A DNA stretch of 64,000 nt from Ensifer adhaerens (GCF_001270265.1 NZ_LGAP01000024.1:1-64000); one strand, 5' to 3'; numbered from the stretch's first letter, positions 9,900 through 19,600 are shown. Numbers and translations: made by a program. Notes: generated by a model not told the origin, from the letters alone.

Positions 9900-12452
9900 T
9901 CAAAGCTCCCGCAGAACCGGCGCCGCCTTCTGACCCAGCACACGCCAGGTTCCCGCAAGCCCGATGCCGACCGTCATCACCAGTGCGACGACGACCGTGG
10001 CGACAGCCACATCCGGCAGGAAATTCGACGGCAGCTTCATGATGCGGCTGACGACGAACCAGGCGGAGACACCGCCGGCAAACAGCGCAAAGACCGCGGT
10101 TGCAAGGCCAAGGATGATGTATTCGTAGCTGAAGGCGCGGATCAGCGTGGCGCGCGTGGCACCCAGCGTCTTCAGCACCACCGCATCGTGGATGCGCGCC
10201 CGATTGCCCGCGGCAAGCGCGCCGGCCAGCACCAGGACGGAGGCGACAAGCGCGACGGCGGCAGCGGCACGGATCGCCGTTGCCAGTTGTCCGAGAAGCC
10301 CGTTCACAATGTCGAGAGCATCCTTTACCCGCACGCTCGTGATCGTTGGATAGGCGTTGGTGACGGCCCTCAGCACCGTCGCCTCCTCGTCGGGCGTCGC
10401 ACCGGGATCGATCACCGTTGCCAGCCAGGCATGCGGCGCGCCGGCAAAGGTGTTGGGCGAGAACACCATCACGAAGTTGATCGACAGCGATTCCCATTCG
10501 ACATTGCGGAAATTGGTGATCTTGGCGGTGATGTTGCGGCCAAGCACGTTGACGGTCACCATGTCGCCGATCTTCAATCCGAGTTCGCGCGCCTCTTCCG
10601 CCGAGAACGACACCAGCGGCTCGCCGCTATGGTCAGGCGCCCACCAGCTGCCCTCGGCAAGCGTCGAATTCTCAGGCTTGTTCTTGGCATAGGTGATGCC
10701 GCGGTCGCCGCGCAGCACCCATTGACCGCCTGGCGGCACGTTGCGGCTGTTCACGTCCTCGCCGTTGAAGGCGACGATGCGGCCGCGCAGCATCGGCACC
10801 TCGATGACCTTGCCATCAGGCATCGTTCCGTTGAGCAGCGTGCGGAACCCCTCGATTTCGCTTCCCTGGATATCGACGAAGAAGAAATTGGGTGCTCGCT
10901 CGGCCATATCGCCGGTGAGTTCGCGCCGCAGATTGCCGTCGATCAGCGCGAGCGTGACGAGAAGCGCAAGGCCGAGGCCGAGCGACAGCACCACCGAAGG
11001 CGTCAGCGCTCCTGGCCGATGGATGTTGCCGATCGCCAGCCGCAGCGCCGGCGAGTTGACGCGCGGACTGCGGCGCGCCAGCCACGAGATCAGCAGCGAC
11101 ACGAGGCGCAGAACGATGAAGGCAAAGGCGATCGCCCCAAGGAAGACCAGCGAGATGTAGCGGTCATAGGCGGTCCAGATCGCAAGCCCGGCAAGCGCGA
11201 TCAAGCAGGCGAGCGCGCCGACCAGGTAGGGCCATGCCGGAAAACCGGTCGGGTCGAATCCCTGCTGGCGAAAGAGCGCCGTTGCCGGAATGCCGCGGGC
11301 CCGGCCGAGGGGAAGAATGGCAAAGGCCAGCGCCGTCAGCACGCCAAAGAGTGCCGCGATGCCGAGCGCATCCGGATAGAGCCGGAACTCGGTAGAAATG
11401 GGCAGCAGGTCGGCAAGAAACTGTGCGGCGACGAAGGGGATGAGCGCACCGAGCACAAGCCCAATGCCGATGCCGATCAGCGCAATCAGGAGGATCTGCG
11501 CGAGATAGATCATCGCCACCAGCGAGGCGGGCGCGCCGAGGCACTTGAAGGTGGCAATCACGCTGCGCTTCTGGTCGAGATAGGCGCGGACGGCGTTGGC
11601 GACGCCGACGCCGCCGACGATCAGGGCCGTGAGCCCGACGAGCGTCAGGAACTGCGAGAAGCGGGTGATGTTGGCCGTCAGCGATGGGGCAGCATTGGAA
11701 CTGGTGCGGATCGACCAGCCGGCCGAAGGAAAGCGTGTCTCGGCGTCGCCGCGGACAGCCGTGACCCGGGTCGGATCGGCGATCTTCACCTTGTAGCCGT
11801 GCTCGACAAGACTTCCCGTCTGGACGAGCCCCGACGCGGCGAGCGCTTCGGCGGAAACCATCAGGCGCGGCGCGAAGCCAAAACCGTCGGAGAGCGCATC
11901 CGGTTCGCGCACGATCGTCCCGGCAATCCTGATGCGGGCATTGCCGAGCAGGATTTCGTCGCCGACGGAAATGCCGAGACGGTCGAGCAGCAGCGGTGCC
12001 GCAACCGCACCGAACACGTCGCCCTGCTGCGCCAGCAGACTGCCAAGCGGCTGATCCGGTTGGCTTTCCAGCTTGCCGTAGAGCGGATAGGCCGCATCGA
12101 CGGCCTTCAACTCGACGAGCGCCTGGTTTGAGCCGTCGGGCAAACGCGCCATCGAGCGCAGGCCGGCCGAAACCGAGACGGGCCCGAGCCCGTCCAGGAA
12201 CGCACGCTCCTCTGACGTCGCTACCCGATTGTTGAGCTCGAAGCGGATGTCGCCGGCAAGCAGATCGCGCCCCTGGGACGCGATCGTCGCGGTGATGGAT
12301 TGCGACAGCGAGTTGACGCCGGCGATCGCCGCCGTGCCAAGCGCAATGCAGGCGAGGAAGATGTAGAACCCCTTGAGGCCGCCGCGCATTTCGCGCAGCG
12401 CCAGCCGCAGGGCGAGCAGAGGACGCAGACGGATCGAGAGGGCCTCGCTCAT
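9900..12452 (-). CDS. ABC exporter permease, YbbP/FtsX family
   Basis: Large 850-residue permease with an N-terminal membrane anchor (about 28-48) and a long periplasmic domain. Membrane helices follow around 262-285 and 310-420, with a second FtsX-type bundle at the C terminus (about 735-835). This is the duplicated FtsX architecture of E. coli YbbP. It overlaps the upstream ATPase gene by 4 nt and sits beside a TesA-type esterase, which repeats the tesA-ybbA-ybbP neighbourhood. The exported substrate is unknown; lipoprotein or lipid handling is only a guess. Confidence 0.92.
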   Translation of the reverse strand: MSEALSIRLRPLLALRLALREMRGGLKGFYIFLACIALGTAAIAGVNSLSQSITATIASQGRDLLAGDIRFELNNRVATSEERAFLDGLGPVSVSAGLRSMARLPDGSNQALVELKAVDAAYPLYGKLESQPDQPLGSLLAQQGDVFGAVAAPLLLDRLGISVGDEILLGNARIRIAGTIVREPDALSDGFGFAPRLMVSAEALAASGLVQTGSLVEHGYKVKIADPTRVTAVRGDAETRFPSAGWSIRTSSNAAPSLTANITRFSQFLTLVGLTALIVGGVGVANAVRAYLDQKRSVIATFKCLGAPASLVAMIYLAQILLIALIGIGIGLVLGALIPFVAAQFLADLLPISTEFRLYPDALGIAALFGVLTALAFAILPLGRARGIPATALFRQQGFDPTGFPAWPYLVGALACLIALAGLAIWTAYDRYISLVFLGAIAFAFIVLRLVSLLISWLARRSPRVNSPALRLAIGNIHRPGALTPSVVLSLGLGLALLVTLALIDGNLRRELTGDMAERAPNFFFVDIQGSEIEGFRTLLNGTMPDGKVIEVPMLRGRIVAFNGEDVNSRNVPPGGQWVLRGDRGITYAKNKPENSTLAEGSWWAPDHSGEPLVSFSAEEARELGLKIGDMVTVNVLGRNITAKITNFRNVEWESLSINFVMVFSPNTFAGAPHAWLATVIDPGATPDEEATVLRAVTNAYPTITSVRVKDALDIVNGLLGQLATAIRAAAAVALVASVLVLAGALAAGNRARIHDAVVLKTLGATRATLIRAFSYEYIILGLATAVFALFAGGVSAWFVVSRIMKLPSNFLPDVAVATVVVALVMTVGIGLAGTWRVLGQKAAPVLREL

Positions 12453-13174
12453 GCCGATGCCGCTTCCTGGCGCTGCGTTTCGACGGTCGGTTCGAGCGCG
12501 CCGCTGGAGATGATCTCGCCGGAGCGCACCCGCACCTGCCGCGAGCAGCGCGCCGCCAGCGCCGCGTCGTGGGTCACCAGCACGAGTGTCATGCCCCGGT
12601 CACGCTGTTCGGCGAAAAGCAGATCGGCAATCTGTCGTCCTGTCTCGGCGTCGAGATTGCCGGTCGGTTCGTCGGCGATCAGCAATTTTGGTGACGGCGC
12701 GAGCGCACGTGCAATCGCCACGCGCTGCTGCTCGCCGCCGGAAAGCTGGCCCGGATAGTGGCTGAGCCGCTCGCCGAGGCCGACGGCGACGAGTTCCTTG
12801 CGTGCGATCTCGAAGGCGTCGCGGACATTGGCGAGTTCGAGCGGCACAGCAACGTTTTCGAGCGCCGTCATGTTGGGGATGAGGTGGAAGGATTGGAAGA
12901 CGATGCCGATGTTGCGGCCGCGAAAGTCGGCCACGCGGTCCTCGCTCAGCTGATGCAGCGGCGTTCCGTCGATGACGATTTCGCCGCGATCGAGCCGTTC
13001 GAGGCCGGCGAGCACCATCAGCAATGTCGACTTGCCCGAACCGGAGGGCCCGACGATGCCGACGGACTCGCCGGCGTCGATTGTCAGGCTCATGCCTTTC
13101 AGCACATGCACCGAGGCCGCAGCCTCGCCGAGGGTGAGGTCGGCATTTTTGAGCTCGATGATGGTACTGGCCAA
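12449..13174 (-). CDS. ABC exporter ATPase, YbbA/LolD type
   Basis: ATPase partner of the downstream permease, 241 residues from the chosen TTG. Walker [11 protein letters not shown]-loop [16 protein letters not shown], signature LSGGEQQR and Walker [13 protein letters not shown] are all intact, as in the LolD/MacB group. I chose TTG at 13174, preceded by AGGG at 9 nt, because the upstream in-frame ATG at 13243 would add a non-family hydrophobic extension and overlap the start codon of the divergent esterase. Confidence 0.93.
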   Translation of the reverse strand: MASTIIELKNADLTLGEAAASVHVLKGMSLTIDAGESVGIVGPSGSGKSTLLMVLAGLERLDRGEIVIDGTPLHQLSEDRVADFRGRNIGIVFQSFHLIPNMTALENVAVPLELANVRDAFEIARKELVAVGLGERLSHYPGQLSGGEQQRVAIARALAPSPKLLIADEPTGNLDAETGRQIADLLFAEQRDRGMTLVLVTHDAALAARCSRQVRVRSGEIISSGALEPTVETQRQEAASA

Positions 13175-13241
13175 GCGAAATAACCCTATATGAAACGGAA
13201 AGAGAAAAAGAAAACGGCTCCCGCGATTTAGGAACAGACCC

Positions 13242-13883
13242 ATGGCATTAAAAGGTTTTCAACGGTTTTTCTTGGGGCTCGCAATGACAATTGCGTTATC
13301 GGCGACGGCACGAGCCGAAACGATCAGTCTCGTCGGCTTCGGCGACAGCCTGATGGCGGGTTATCAGCTGCCGCCCGAGGATGCCTTCCCGGCTCGGCTT
13401 GAAAAGGCGCTGAAGGAAAAGGGTCTCGACGTCGCGGTGGCGAACGCCGGTGTTTCCGGCGACACCAGCTCCGGCGGCCTTGCGCGCATCGACTGGTCGA
13501 TACCCGACGGCACCAAGGGCGTTATCCTCGAGCTCGGCGCCAACGACGCGCTGCGCGGCATTCCGCCGGAAGAAACCCGCAAGAACATCGAAGCGATGAT
13601 TGCGCGTCTCAAGGAGCGCGGCATCGCCGTGCTGCTCGCCGGCATGATGGCGCCGCCGAACATGGGCGCCGACTATGCGGCCCGGTTCAATCCGATCTAT
13701 CCGGAACTCGCAGAGAAATATGGGCTGGAACTCTACCCCTTCTTCCTCGACGGCGTGGTCACCGACGCGGCGCTCAAGCTCGAGGACGGCATGCACCCGA
13801 ACGGCAACGGCGTCGGCATGATGGTCGAGAAAGCGCTGCCGGTCGTCGAACGTTTCATTGCAACATTGGCAAAGACGGAGTGA
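13242..13883 (+). CDS. Periplasmic SGNH/GDSL esterase, TesA-like
   Basis: Exported 213-residue hydrolase of the TesA/arylesterase group. A signal peptide (about 8-26, ending in ATARAE) precedes block I GFGDSLMAGYQL with the catalytic Ser. Block II contains AGVSGDTSSGG, block III is LGANDALRG, and block V DGMHPNGNG carries the catalytic Asp and His. It likely hydrolyses acyl or aryl esters in the periplasm. It is divergent from the YbbA/YbbP exporter, an association conserved in distant proteobacteria, which suggests a shared but undefined role. Confidence 0.93.
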   Translation: MALKGFQRFFLGLAMTIALSATARAETISLVGFGDSLMAGYQLPPEDAFPARLEKALKEKGLDVAVANAGVSGDTSSGGLARIDWSIPDGTKGVILELGANDALRGIPPEETRKNIEAMIARLKERGIAVLLAGMMAPPNMGADYAARFNPIYPELAEKYGLELYPFFLDGVVTDAALKLEDGMHPNGNGVGMMVEKALPVVERFIATLAKTE

Positions 13884-13997
13884 ACAAATCATCCACAGTT
13901 AAGAGAGTGTTAATATTCGCAAGCGTCAAATAGTAGTTGCCTGCAGACTCGATGCGTGATTCGCTGAGACATCTGCAAGAGATTCGGGGAGCTCGCC

Positions 13998-14588
13998 ATG
14001 CCGAGACTATTCACCGCCCTCGAAATTCCGCGCAATGTTGCGATGAGTCTTTCATTGCTGCGCGGAGGTCTTCCCGGAGCTCGCTGGATCGATGTGGAGA
14101 ACTACCACATCACCTTGCGCTTCATTGGTGACGTCGACTGGCGCACCGCAGACGAGATCATCGACAAGCTTGACCGGATCGAAAGACCGGAGTTCCAGCT
14201 GCAGCTGACCGGCACCGGCGCCTTCGGTTCGAAGAAACCGCATTCGGTCTGGGCCGGGGTCAGCAGCCATCCGGAAATGTACGCGCTGCAGGCCGAAATC
14301 GAACGTATCTGCCAGAGGCTGCGGCTGCCGGCGGATCCGCGCAAGTTCACGCCGCATGTCACGCTTGCAAGATTGCGCTCCAGCCGCGTCGAGGACGTCG
14401 TCGAGTATCTCTCCGGTCGCGGCAACTTCATGGCATCGCTCTTCACAGTGTCACGCTTCGTGTTGCTGTCGTCGCGCGATTCCGTCGGCGGTGGCCCTTA
14501 TCTCACCGAAGAGGTATTCCCGCTTCACGAAGCCCGCTCGTCGAGCCTTTCGAGCAACGACGAACATCCGGCTTCCAACATCTGGTAG
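13998..14588 (+). CDS. thpR: RNA 2',3'-cyclic phosphodiesterase ThpR (LigT)
   Basis: 2H-superfamily phosphoesterase of 196 residues that opens 2',3'-cyclic phosphate ends of RNA. Both catalytic HxTx motifs are present: HITL at 37-40 and HVTL at 120-123, about 80 residues apart as in the family. It starts MPRLFTALEIP, typical for ThpR. Its 3' end overlaps the convergent phosphatase gene by 64 nt. The cellular RNA substrate is not known. Confidence 0.93.
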   Translation: MPRLFTALEIPRNVAMSLSLLRGGLPGARWIDVENYHITLRFIGDVDWRTADEIIDKLDRIERPEFQLQLTGTGAFGSKKPHSVWAGVSSHPEMYALQAEIERICQRLRLPADPRKFTPHVTLARLRSSRVEDVVEYLSGRGNFMASLFTVSRFVLLSSRDSVGGGPYLTEEVFPLHEARSSSLSSNDEHPASNIW

Positions 14589-15001
14589 AGGCGCTCGAAC
14601 GCTTCGGGACCGTCATAATAGGGATCAGGCACATCCTGGTCCCGGCCCGACGCGTAAGCCATGAAAAGATGCACTTTGGCTGACAGTTCAGCGGGTGCCA
14701 TCTGACGAAGCGCCCTGACATTCTCCCCGTCCATGCCGAGGATCAAGTCGTAGGCCTCGAAATCAGGTTTGTCGACCTTGCGCCCGCGAAGGCCTGAAAT
14801 GTCGATGCCGTGCCGGCGCGCCACCTCGATCGACCGGCGATCGGGTGGATCGCCGATATGCCACGCGCCCGTGCCGGCGGAATCGACGGAGATCATCGAC
14901 GCCAGCCCTTTTCGGGCTGCAAGCGCGCGCAGTACGCCTTCAGCAAGCGGTGATCGGCAGATGTTGCCGAGACAAACAAAGAGAATTCGGGCCGGTTTCA
15001 T
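14525..15001 (-). CDS. Low-molecular-weight protein-tyrosine phosphatase
   Basis: Cytoplasmic phosphatase with the N-terminal active-site loop CLGNICRS (C10, R16) and the general-acid segment VPDPYYDGPEAF in its second half, both diagnostic of the LMW-PTP family. From the ATG at 15001 it has 158 residues, the usual size. ATGs at 15010 and 15052 are also in frame, and none has a clear ribosome site. It may be related to the Wzb/Etp proteins, but no polysaccharide kinase gene is nearby. Confidence 0.93.
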   Translation of the reverse strand: MKPARILFVCLGNICRSPLAEGVLRALAARKGLASMISVDSAGTGAWHIGDPPDRRSIEVARRHGIDISGLRGRKVDKPDFEAYDLILGMDGENVRALRQMAPAELSAKVHLFMAYASGRDQDVPDPYYDGPEAFERLYQMLEAGCSSLLERLDERAS

Positions 15002-15056
15002 GCTATCCATTTCAAGGAGATAAGAGGCAGGCCGACTTATACGCGGCGGCACGGCT

Positions 15057-15163
15057 TACAGCGCCGCGCGCCAACTATGACGCGCAAAGGACGCTGTAAC
15101 GCTTTAAACTTGCTGAATAATTTTATCCTTAAATCGAATCCGATTTAAGGAATTATGCAGCAG
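15057..15163. repeat. RIME1-like element, copy A
   Basis: About 107 bp made of two palindromes: a TACAGCGCCGCGCG ... GACGCTGTA dyad, then a TTATCCTTAAATCG / CGATTTAAGGAATTA dyad ending in ATGCAGCAG. The same unit recurs at 16902, 19776 and 54889. It fits the two-palindrome structure described for Rhizobium intergenic mosaic elements. It lies between the phosphatase and the divergent pterin dehydratase gene. Confidence 0.8.
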
Positions 15164-15192
15164 ATACAGACGATGCGAAAAAGGAGGATCGA

Positions 15193-15510
15193 ATGCGGCC
15201 GGAGAAACTCGACGAAGCGGCAATTGCCGAGCATCTGCACAAGATGGAAGGGTGGGTCCGCGCCGAGGACGGCGCCTCGATCTGGAAGGCCTTTCGCTTC
15301 AAGAATTTCGTCGAGGCTTTCGGCTTCATGACCGAGATGGCGATCGTCGCCGAAAAGCTCGACCATCACCCGGAATGGTTCAACGTCTACAACCGCGTCG
15401 ACGTGACCTTGACGACGCACGACGCCAGCGGCCTCACCGAACTGGACTTCAAGCTGGCCGCCAGAATGGACAAGGCTGCCGCCGGCCGCATGCCGGACCA
15501 TTTGAAATAG
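15193..15510 (+). CDS. phhB: 4a-hydroxytetrahydrobiopterin dehydratase
   Basis: Pterin-4a-carbinolamine dehydratase of 105 residues that recycles the pterin cofactor of aromatic amino acid hydroxylases. The catalytic signature [15 protein letters not shown] is complete, followed by [14 protein letters not shown] strong AAGGAGG ribosome site precedes the ATG. No phenylalanine hydroxylase gene is nearby; related proteins also occur in molybdopterin metabolism. Confidence 0.93.
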   Translation: MRPEKLDEAAIAEHLHKMEGWVRAEDGASIWKAFRFKNFVEAFGFMTEMAIVAEKLDHHPEWFNVYNRVDVTLTTHDASGLTELDFKLAARMDKAAAGRMPDHLK

Positions 15511-15559
15511 ACCAGGCGCTTCCCATATTGTGCAGCGTTGCAACATCGGAAACGAGGCG

Positions 15560-15937
15560 ATGGACGACGTAAAGATTGGTGAAATTCTCCTGCCCGGCGA
15601 AGAATCCGAACAGGAGCGCAGGGAAAAGCGCGTCAAGCGACGCTTCTGGCCGACCTTTCGCCGCGCCGCCCGCCAGATCCCGTTCAGCCGGGAACTTGTC
15701 GCCGCCTATTACTGCGCGATAGACCCGAAGACCCCAACGCGCACGCGCGGCATCCTGCTGGCGGCGCTCGCCTATTTTGTGCTGCCGATCGACTTCCTTC
15801 CCGATGTGCTCGCCGTCGTCGGTTTTTCCGATGACGTCGCGGTTCTGACCGCCGCTTTTGCCGCCATCAGCGGGCAGATCAAGGAAGCCCACTATCTCAA
15901 GGCCGACGAGACGCTGGCCGACAATCCCGAGGAGTGA
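15560..15937 (+). CDS. YkvA family protein (DUF1232)
   Basis: A 125-residue protein with a basic N-terminal half and the DUF1232 core ALAYFVLPIDFLPDVLAVVG, which forms a membrane hairpin, followed by DDVAVLTAAFAAI. Family members are widespread and of unknown function. The start was placed at the ATG following GAAACGAGG rather than the upstream in-frame ATG at 15530, which adds an unrelated extension. It follows the dehydratase gene by 49 nt and may share its transcript. Confidence 0.85.
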   Translation: MDDVKIGEILLPGEESEQERREKRVKRRFWPTFRRAARQIPFSRELVAAYYCAIDPKTPTRTRGILLAALAYFVLPIDFLPDVLAVVGFSDDVAVLTAAFAAISGQIKEAHYLKADETLADNPEE

Positions 15938-16342
15938 CCGCGGAAAGTGCGGTCCATCCGCATGGCCGCCGTATTCCTGCCCAAAAGTCAAACTCTTGCC
16001 CGATTCTTTGTGGCATAGACATTTCGGAATGACACGCATCGAAACGGCTTTGTCAGGATGTGTGTTGTTCGCAATGGCTTGGGGCAGGAATCGATCCGGA
16101 GAGCGGTCCGACGCGCTGAATATTTGACGCCGGCAAAACGCTCGAAAATGAGCGGATCGCAGGTCGACAGGCGCGGGGGCGAAGGCCACAAATGCTTCGT
16201 TTCGGGGCTGAAACCAGCGGATATTGGCCTTCGTTGACGGTTTGGTAACCTGAATTAAGTCACAACAAATGAAATCATGACTACGCGTCGCCCGTCTGAC
16301 CTGTTTCGGGTGATCGAAAAGCAAGAAAAGCGGCAGGACCTC
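15938..16342. other. Spacer without a recognised gene
   Basis: About 405 nt between the YkvA and IalB-family genes. I find no credible reading frame on either strand. A TTGACG motif at 16234-16239 may belong to the promoter of the downstream gene, but no good -10 box follows it. Confidence 0.4.
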
Positions 16343-16846
16343 ATGTTTGTAAGAAAGATCGCAACCGCAATCGCACTCGTTCTGGCAACCGCCAGCATGG
16401 CTGCCGCCCAGTCTCCGACGCGCATCCAGCAGTTCAACGCCTGGGGCGCCTATTCCTACAATTCCGGCGGCGGCAAGGTCTGCTATGTCCTGTCGGTTCC
16501 GAAGGAAAAGAGCCCGGCCGGCGTCGACCACGGCGACATCTTCTTCCTCGTTTCCCAGCGCCCCGGCCAGAACATCAGCTATGAGCCGCAGGCGATGATG
16601 GGCTATCCGCTCCAGGAGAACTCGAAGGTCAACGTCGTCATCGACGGCCGCACCTTCGTGATGTTCACCAAGGGCAATTCCGCCTGGGTCGAGAACGCGG
16701 CTGAAGAGCCGGCGCTCGTTGCCGCGATGAAGACCGGCAAGGCGATGTCGGTCAACGCCAAATCCCGCAAGGGAACCACGACGACTTACGCCTATTCGCT
16801 GTCGGGCATTTCGGCGGCCCTCAAGCAGATCGAAGCCTGCAAGTAA
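16343..16846 (+). CDS. Invasion-associated locus B (IalB) family periplasmic protein
   Basis: Exported protein of 167 residues with a signal peptide (MFVRKIATAIALVLATASMA, cleavage near AAA-QS). The mature part has the IalB-type pattern of a short beta-rich domain beginning WGAYSYNSGGGKVCYVLSVP and containing two cysteines, in the KVCYV segment and near the C terminus (EACK). Bartonella IalB is linked to host-cell invasion, but the family is broad in Rhizobiales, so no virulence role should be assumed. A strong terminator follows. Confidence 0.85.
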   Translation: MFVRKIATAIALVLATASMAAAQSPTRIQQFNAWGAYSYNSGGGKVCYVLSVPKEKSPAGVDHGDIFFLVSQRPGQNISYEPQAMMGYPLQENSKVNVVIDGRTFVMFTKGNSAWVENAAEEPALVAAMKTGKAMSVNAKSRKGTTTTYAYSLSGISAALKQIEACK

Positions 16847-16871
16847 GCTTTCGCCTCTGAGGCAAAGTGGA

Positions 16872-16897
16872 GGCCGGCGCCCGACGCCGGCCTTTTT
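16872..16897 (+). terminator. Terminator after the IalB-family gene
   Basis: An 8-bp GGCCGGCG / CGCCGGCC stem with a 5-nt loop is followed by TTTTT, 25 nt after the stop codon. It is a textbook intrinsic terminator. Confidence 0.9.
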
Positions 16898-16901
16898 GCA
16901 T

Positions 16902-17004
16902 TACAGCGCCGCGCGTCAAATATGACGCGCAAAGGACGCTGTAACGCTTCAAACCTGCAGCATAATTTTCTCCTTAAATCGATTCCGATTTAAGGAATTA
17001 TGCA
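16902..17004. repeat. RIME1-like element, copy B
   Basis: Nearly identical to copy A, with TACAGCGCCGCGCGTCAAAT at its left end and the CTCCTTAAATCG / CGATTTAAGG dyad at its right. It begins 4 nt after the T-tract of the upstream terminator and ends about 180 nt before rlmN. Confidence 0.82.
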
Positions 17005-17182
17005 TTCAGGCTTGACGCCTGTACGTGACTCCGGGCCAAAACAATGCTACAGCCCCGGCAAATTAAGAGCCCCGCGCCCCGATGGCCGCGCTTGAAGGCT
17101 CGACCGATTTCAATTCGAGCATCAGGACAATCTCCGGACCCTTCTCCGGACGGGCGTTTTCTGTACGACAGGACACCAGAGC

Positions 17183-18418
17183 ATGGCAGCCACTGAAATC
17201 TTGAACCGGGTGGATACCGTCAGGGCACCGCAGGCGCGCATCGCACCGCAGGCCGAGAAGCCTTCGCTGATCGGGCTGCTGCGCGAGGACATGGCCAAGG
17301 CCCTGGTCGAAAACGGCGTCCCCGAGCGTCAGGTGAAGATGCGCGTCAGCCAGCTCTGGCACTGGCTCTATGTGCGCGGCGTTTCAGACTTCGACGAGAT
17401 GCTGAACGTCTCCAAGGACATGCGCGAGATGCTGAAGCAGCATTTCACCATCGCCCGGCCGGAAATCGTCGAGGAACAGACCTCGGGCGACGGCACCCGC
17501 AAGTGGCTGCTGCGCTTTCCCGCCCGCGGCGCCGGCCGCCCGGTCGAGATCGAAACGGTCTACATCCCCGAGGAAGGCCGCGGCACGCTGTGCATTTCCA
17601 GCCAGGTCGGCTGCACACTCACCTGTTCCTTCTGTCACACCGGCACGCAGAAGCTGGTGCGCAACCTGACTGCCGAGGAAATCCTGGCGCAGCTGCTGCT
17701 CGCGCGCGACCGGCTCGGCGATTTCCCGGAGCGCGATACACCCCAGGGCGCAATCGTGCCGGCGGAAGGCCGCAAGATCACCAATATCGTCATGATGGGC
17801 ATGGGCGAGCCGCTCTACAATTTCGAAGAGGTCAAGACCGCCCTGTTGATCGCGTCCGACGGCGAGGGCCTGTCGCTCTCCAAGCGCCGCATCACGCTTT
17901 CGACCTCGGGCATCGTGCCTGAGATCTACCGGACCGGCGATGAGATCGGCGTCATGCTGGCGATCTCGCTGCATGCCGTGCGCGACGATCTGCGCGACAT
18001 GCTGGTGCCGATCAACAAGAAGTACCCGCTGAAGGAACTGATGGACGCCTGCCGCGCCTATCCGGGCCTGTCCAATGCGCGCCGCATCACCTTCGAATAC
18101 GTGATGCTGAAGGATGTCAACGACAGCCTCGATGACGCCAAGGAACTGGTGAAGCTGTTGAAGGGCGTGCCGGCGAAGATCAATCTCATCCCGTTCAACC
18201 CCTGGCCGGGCACCAACTACCAGTGTTCCGAATGGGAGCAGATCGAAAAGTTCGCCGACTTCATCAACCACGCAGGCTACGCCTCGCCGATCCGCACGCC
18301 GCGCGGCCGTGACATTCTCGCCGCCTGCGGCCAGCTGAAGTCCGAATCCGAGCGCATGCGCAAGGTCGACCGGCTCGCCTTCGAAGCGATGATGATTGCC
18401 AATCACGGCGAGGACTGA
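17183..18418 (+). CDS. rlmN: Dual-specificity RNA methyltransferase RlmN
   Basis: Radical-SAM enzyme that methylates C2 of A2503 in 23S rRNA and A37 in some tRNAs. The 411-residue protein has the cluster motif C144-x3-C148-x2-C151 (CTLTCSFC), the SAM-binding [10 protein letters not shown] and the C-terminal catalytic Cys at 382 in ILAACGQL. The N-terminal domain includes [13 protein letters not shown]. It is slightly longer than E. coli RlmN because of an N-terminal extension. It stands alone and is transcribed from the spacer after RIME copy B. Confidence 0.97.
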   Translation: MAATEILNRVDTVRAPQARIAPQAEKPSLIGLLREDMAKALVENGVPERQVKMRVSQLWHWLYVRGVSDFDEMLNVSKDMREMLKQHFTIARPEIVEEQTSGDGTRKWLLRFPARGAGRPVEIETVYIPEEGRGTLCISSQVGCTLTCSFCHTGTQKLVRNLTAEEILAQLLLARDRLGDFPERDTPQGAIVPAEGRKITNIVMMGMGEPLYNFEEVKTALLIASDGEGLSLSKRRITLSTSGIVPEIYRTGDEIGVMLAISLHAVRDDLRDMLVPINKKYPLKELMDACRAYPGLSNARRITFEYVMLKDVNDSLDDAKELVKLLKGVPAKINLIPFNPWPGTNYQCSEWEQIEKFADFINHAGYASPIRTPRGRDILAACGQLKSESERMRKVDRLAFEAMMIANHGED

Positions 18419-18631
18419 GGGATCAGGCAGGTGCGACGCGGTTTTCCGCCCGCATCTCCCGTTTCACGCATCGGACGCGATCACCACGCCCGCGGATTGT
18501 GGCGATCCGACGCCTCAACCGCAGGCATGTCTTGATCGATGAAGAACTTTGATGGGTGATGCAGTTCCTATCGATTGATTTCATCTTCCCGGTTTCCTAA
18601 GAAAGCGGGCTATCAGTCTAGGAGGATACCC

Positions 18632-19585
18632 ATGCGCTCACTTCTCATCGCCCTTGCCGCCACGGTGGCATTTACCCTGCCCGCACGCGCCGATGAGGTG
18701 ACCGTCGCCGTGACCGCGATCGTCGAGCACCCCGCTCTCGACGCCGCGCGCGACGGCGTGAAGGACGCGCTGAAAGCGGCCGGCTACAAGGAAGGCGAAA
18801 ACCTCAAGTTCCTCTATGAATCGGCCCAGGGCAACCCGGCGACCGCCGCACAGATCGCCCGCCAGTTCGCCGGCGAAGCGCCTGATGTCATCGTTCCGAT
18901 CTCCACCCCGTCGGCCCAGGCCGTCGTTTCCTCGACGCGCGACATTCCGGTGGTCTTCACCGCCGTATCCGATCCGGTCGGCGCACAGCTGGTCAAGGAC
19001 ATGGACAAGCCGGGCGGCAACGTCACCGGTCTTTCCGACATGTCGCCGGTTGCCGAGCACGTCGCGCTGATCAAGGAAATCCTGCCGAACGCCAAGTCGA
19101 TCGGCTACCTCTACAACTCCGGCGAAGCCAACTCCGTATCGCTTTTGGCAGTGCTGAAGGCTGAAGGCGAAAAGGCCGGCCTGACGGTGGTCGAATCCGC
19201 TGCAACCAAGTCGGCAGAAGTCCAGGGCGCCGCCCGCGCGCTCGTCGGCCGTGCCGACGCGATCTACGTTCCGACCGACAACACGATCATTTCCGCGCTT
19301 GAAGGTGCCGTTGCCGTGGCTGAGGAAGCCAAGCTGCCGCTCTTCACCGCTGACACGGATTCGGTTTCGCGCGGCTCGCTCGCGGCTCTCGGCTTCAACT
19401 ACTACGACGTCGGCAAGCAGACCGGCGAAGTCGTCGTTCGCATCCTCAAGGGCGAAAACCCGGGTGATATCGCCGTCAAGGTTGCCGCCGGTTCCGACCT
19501 GGTGATCAACAAGAAGGCCGCCGAAAAGATGGGCGTCACCCTTCCGGAAAGTGTCGTCAAGCGCGCCACACGCGTTGTCGAATAA
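18632..19585 (+). CDS. ABC transporter substrate-binding protein, TrpX type
   Basis: Periplasmic binding protein of 317 residues with a signal peptide (cleavage near ARA-DE). Its PF04392-type fold shows ALDAARDGVKDALKAAGYKEG, the hinge-side IPVVFTAVSDPVGA and IYVPTDNTIISA. A strong TAGGAGG ribosome site fixes the start. It is the first gene of a three-gene importer with a permease and an ATPase downstream. Related systems import tryptophan or tyrosine, but the ligand cannot be read from the sequence. Confidence 0.9.
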   Translation: MRSLLIALAATVAFTLPARADEVTVAVTAIVEHPALDAARDGVKDALKAAGYKEGENLKFLYESAQGNPATAAQIARQFAGEAPDVIVPISTPSAQAVVSSTRDIPVVFTAVSDPVGAQLVKDMDKPGGNVTGLSDMSPVAEHVALIKEILPNAKSIGYLYNSGEANSVSLLAVLKAEGEKAGLTVVESAATKSAEVQGAARALVGRADAIYVPTDNTIISALEGAVAVAEEAKLPLFTADTDSVSRGSLAALGFNYYDVGKQTGEVVVRILKGENPGDIAVKVAAGSDLVINKKAAEKMGVTLPESVVKRATRVVE

Positions 19586-19600
19586 GGCTTTGAGCCTTTT
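19584..19600 (+). terminator. Weak hairpin at the end of the binding-protein gene
   Basis: A 6-bp AAGGCT / AGCCTT stem with loop TTG and a short T-tract overlaps the stop codon. It may attenuate read-through into the permease gene rather than end the transcript. Confidence 0.4.

Noticed and set aside
10188-12131. 647-codon plus-strand frame inside the YbbP-type permease gene
   Set aside because: Composition is extremely Arg/Gly/Asp-rich with no domain, opposite a permease with clear membrane helices.
15057-15163. Palindromes as transcription terminators
   Set aside because: The same pair of dyads recurs in unrelated places, including inside operons, and none is followed by a T-tract; they are repeat elements.
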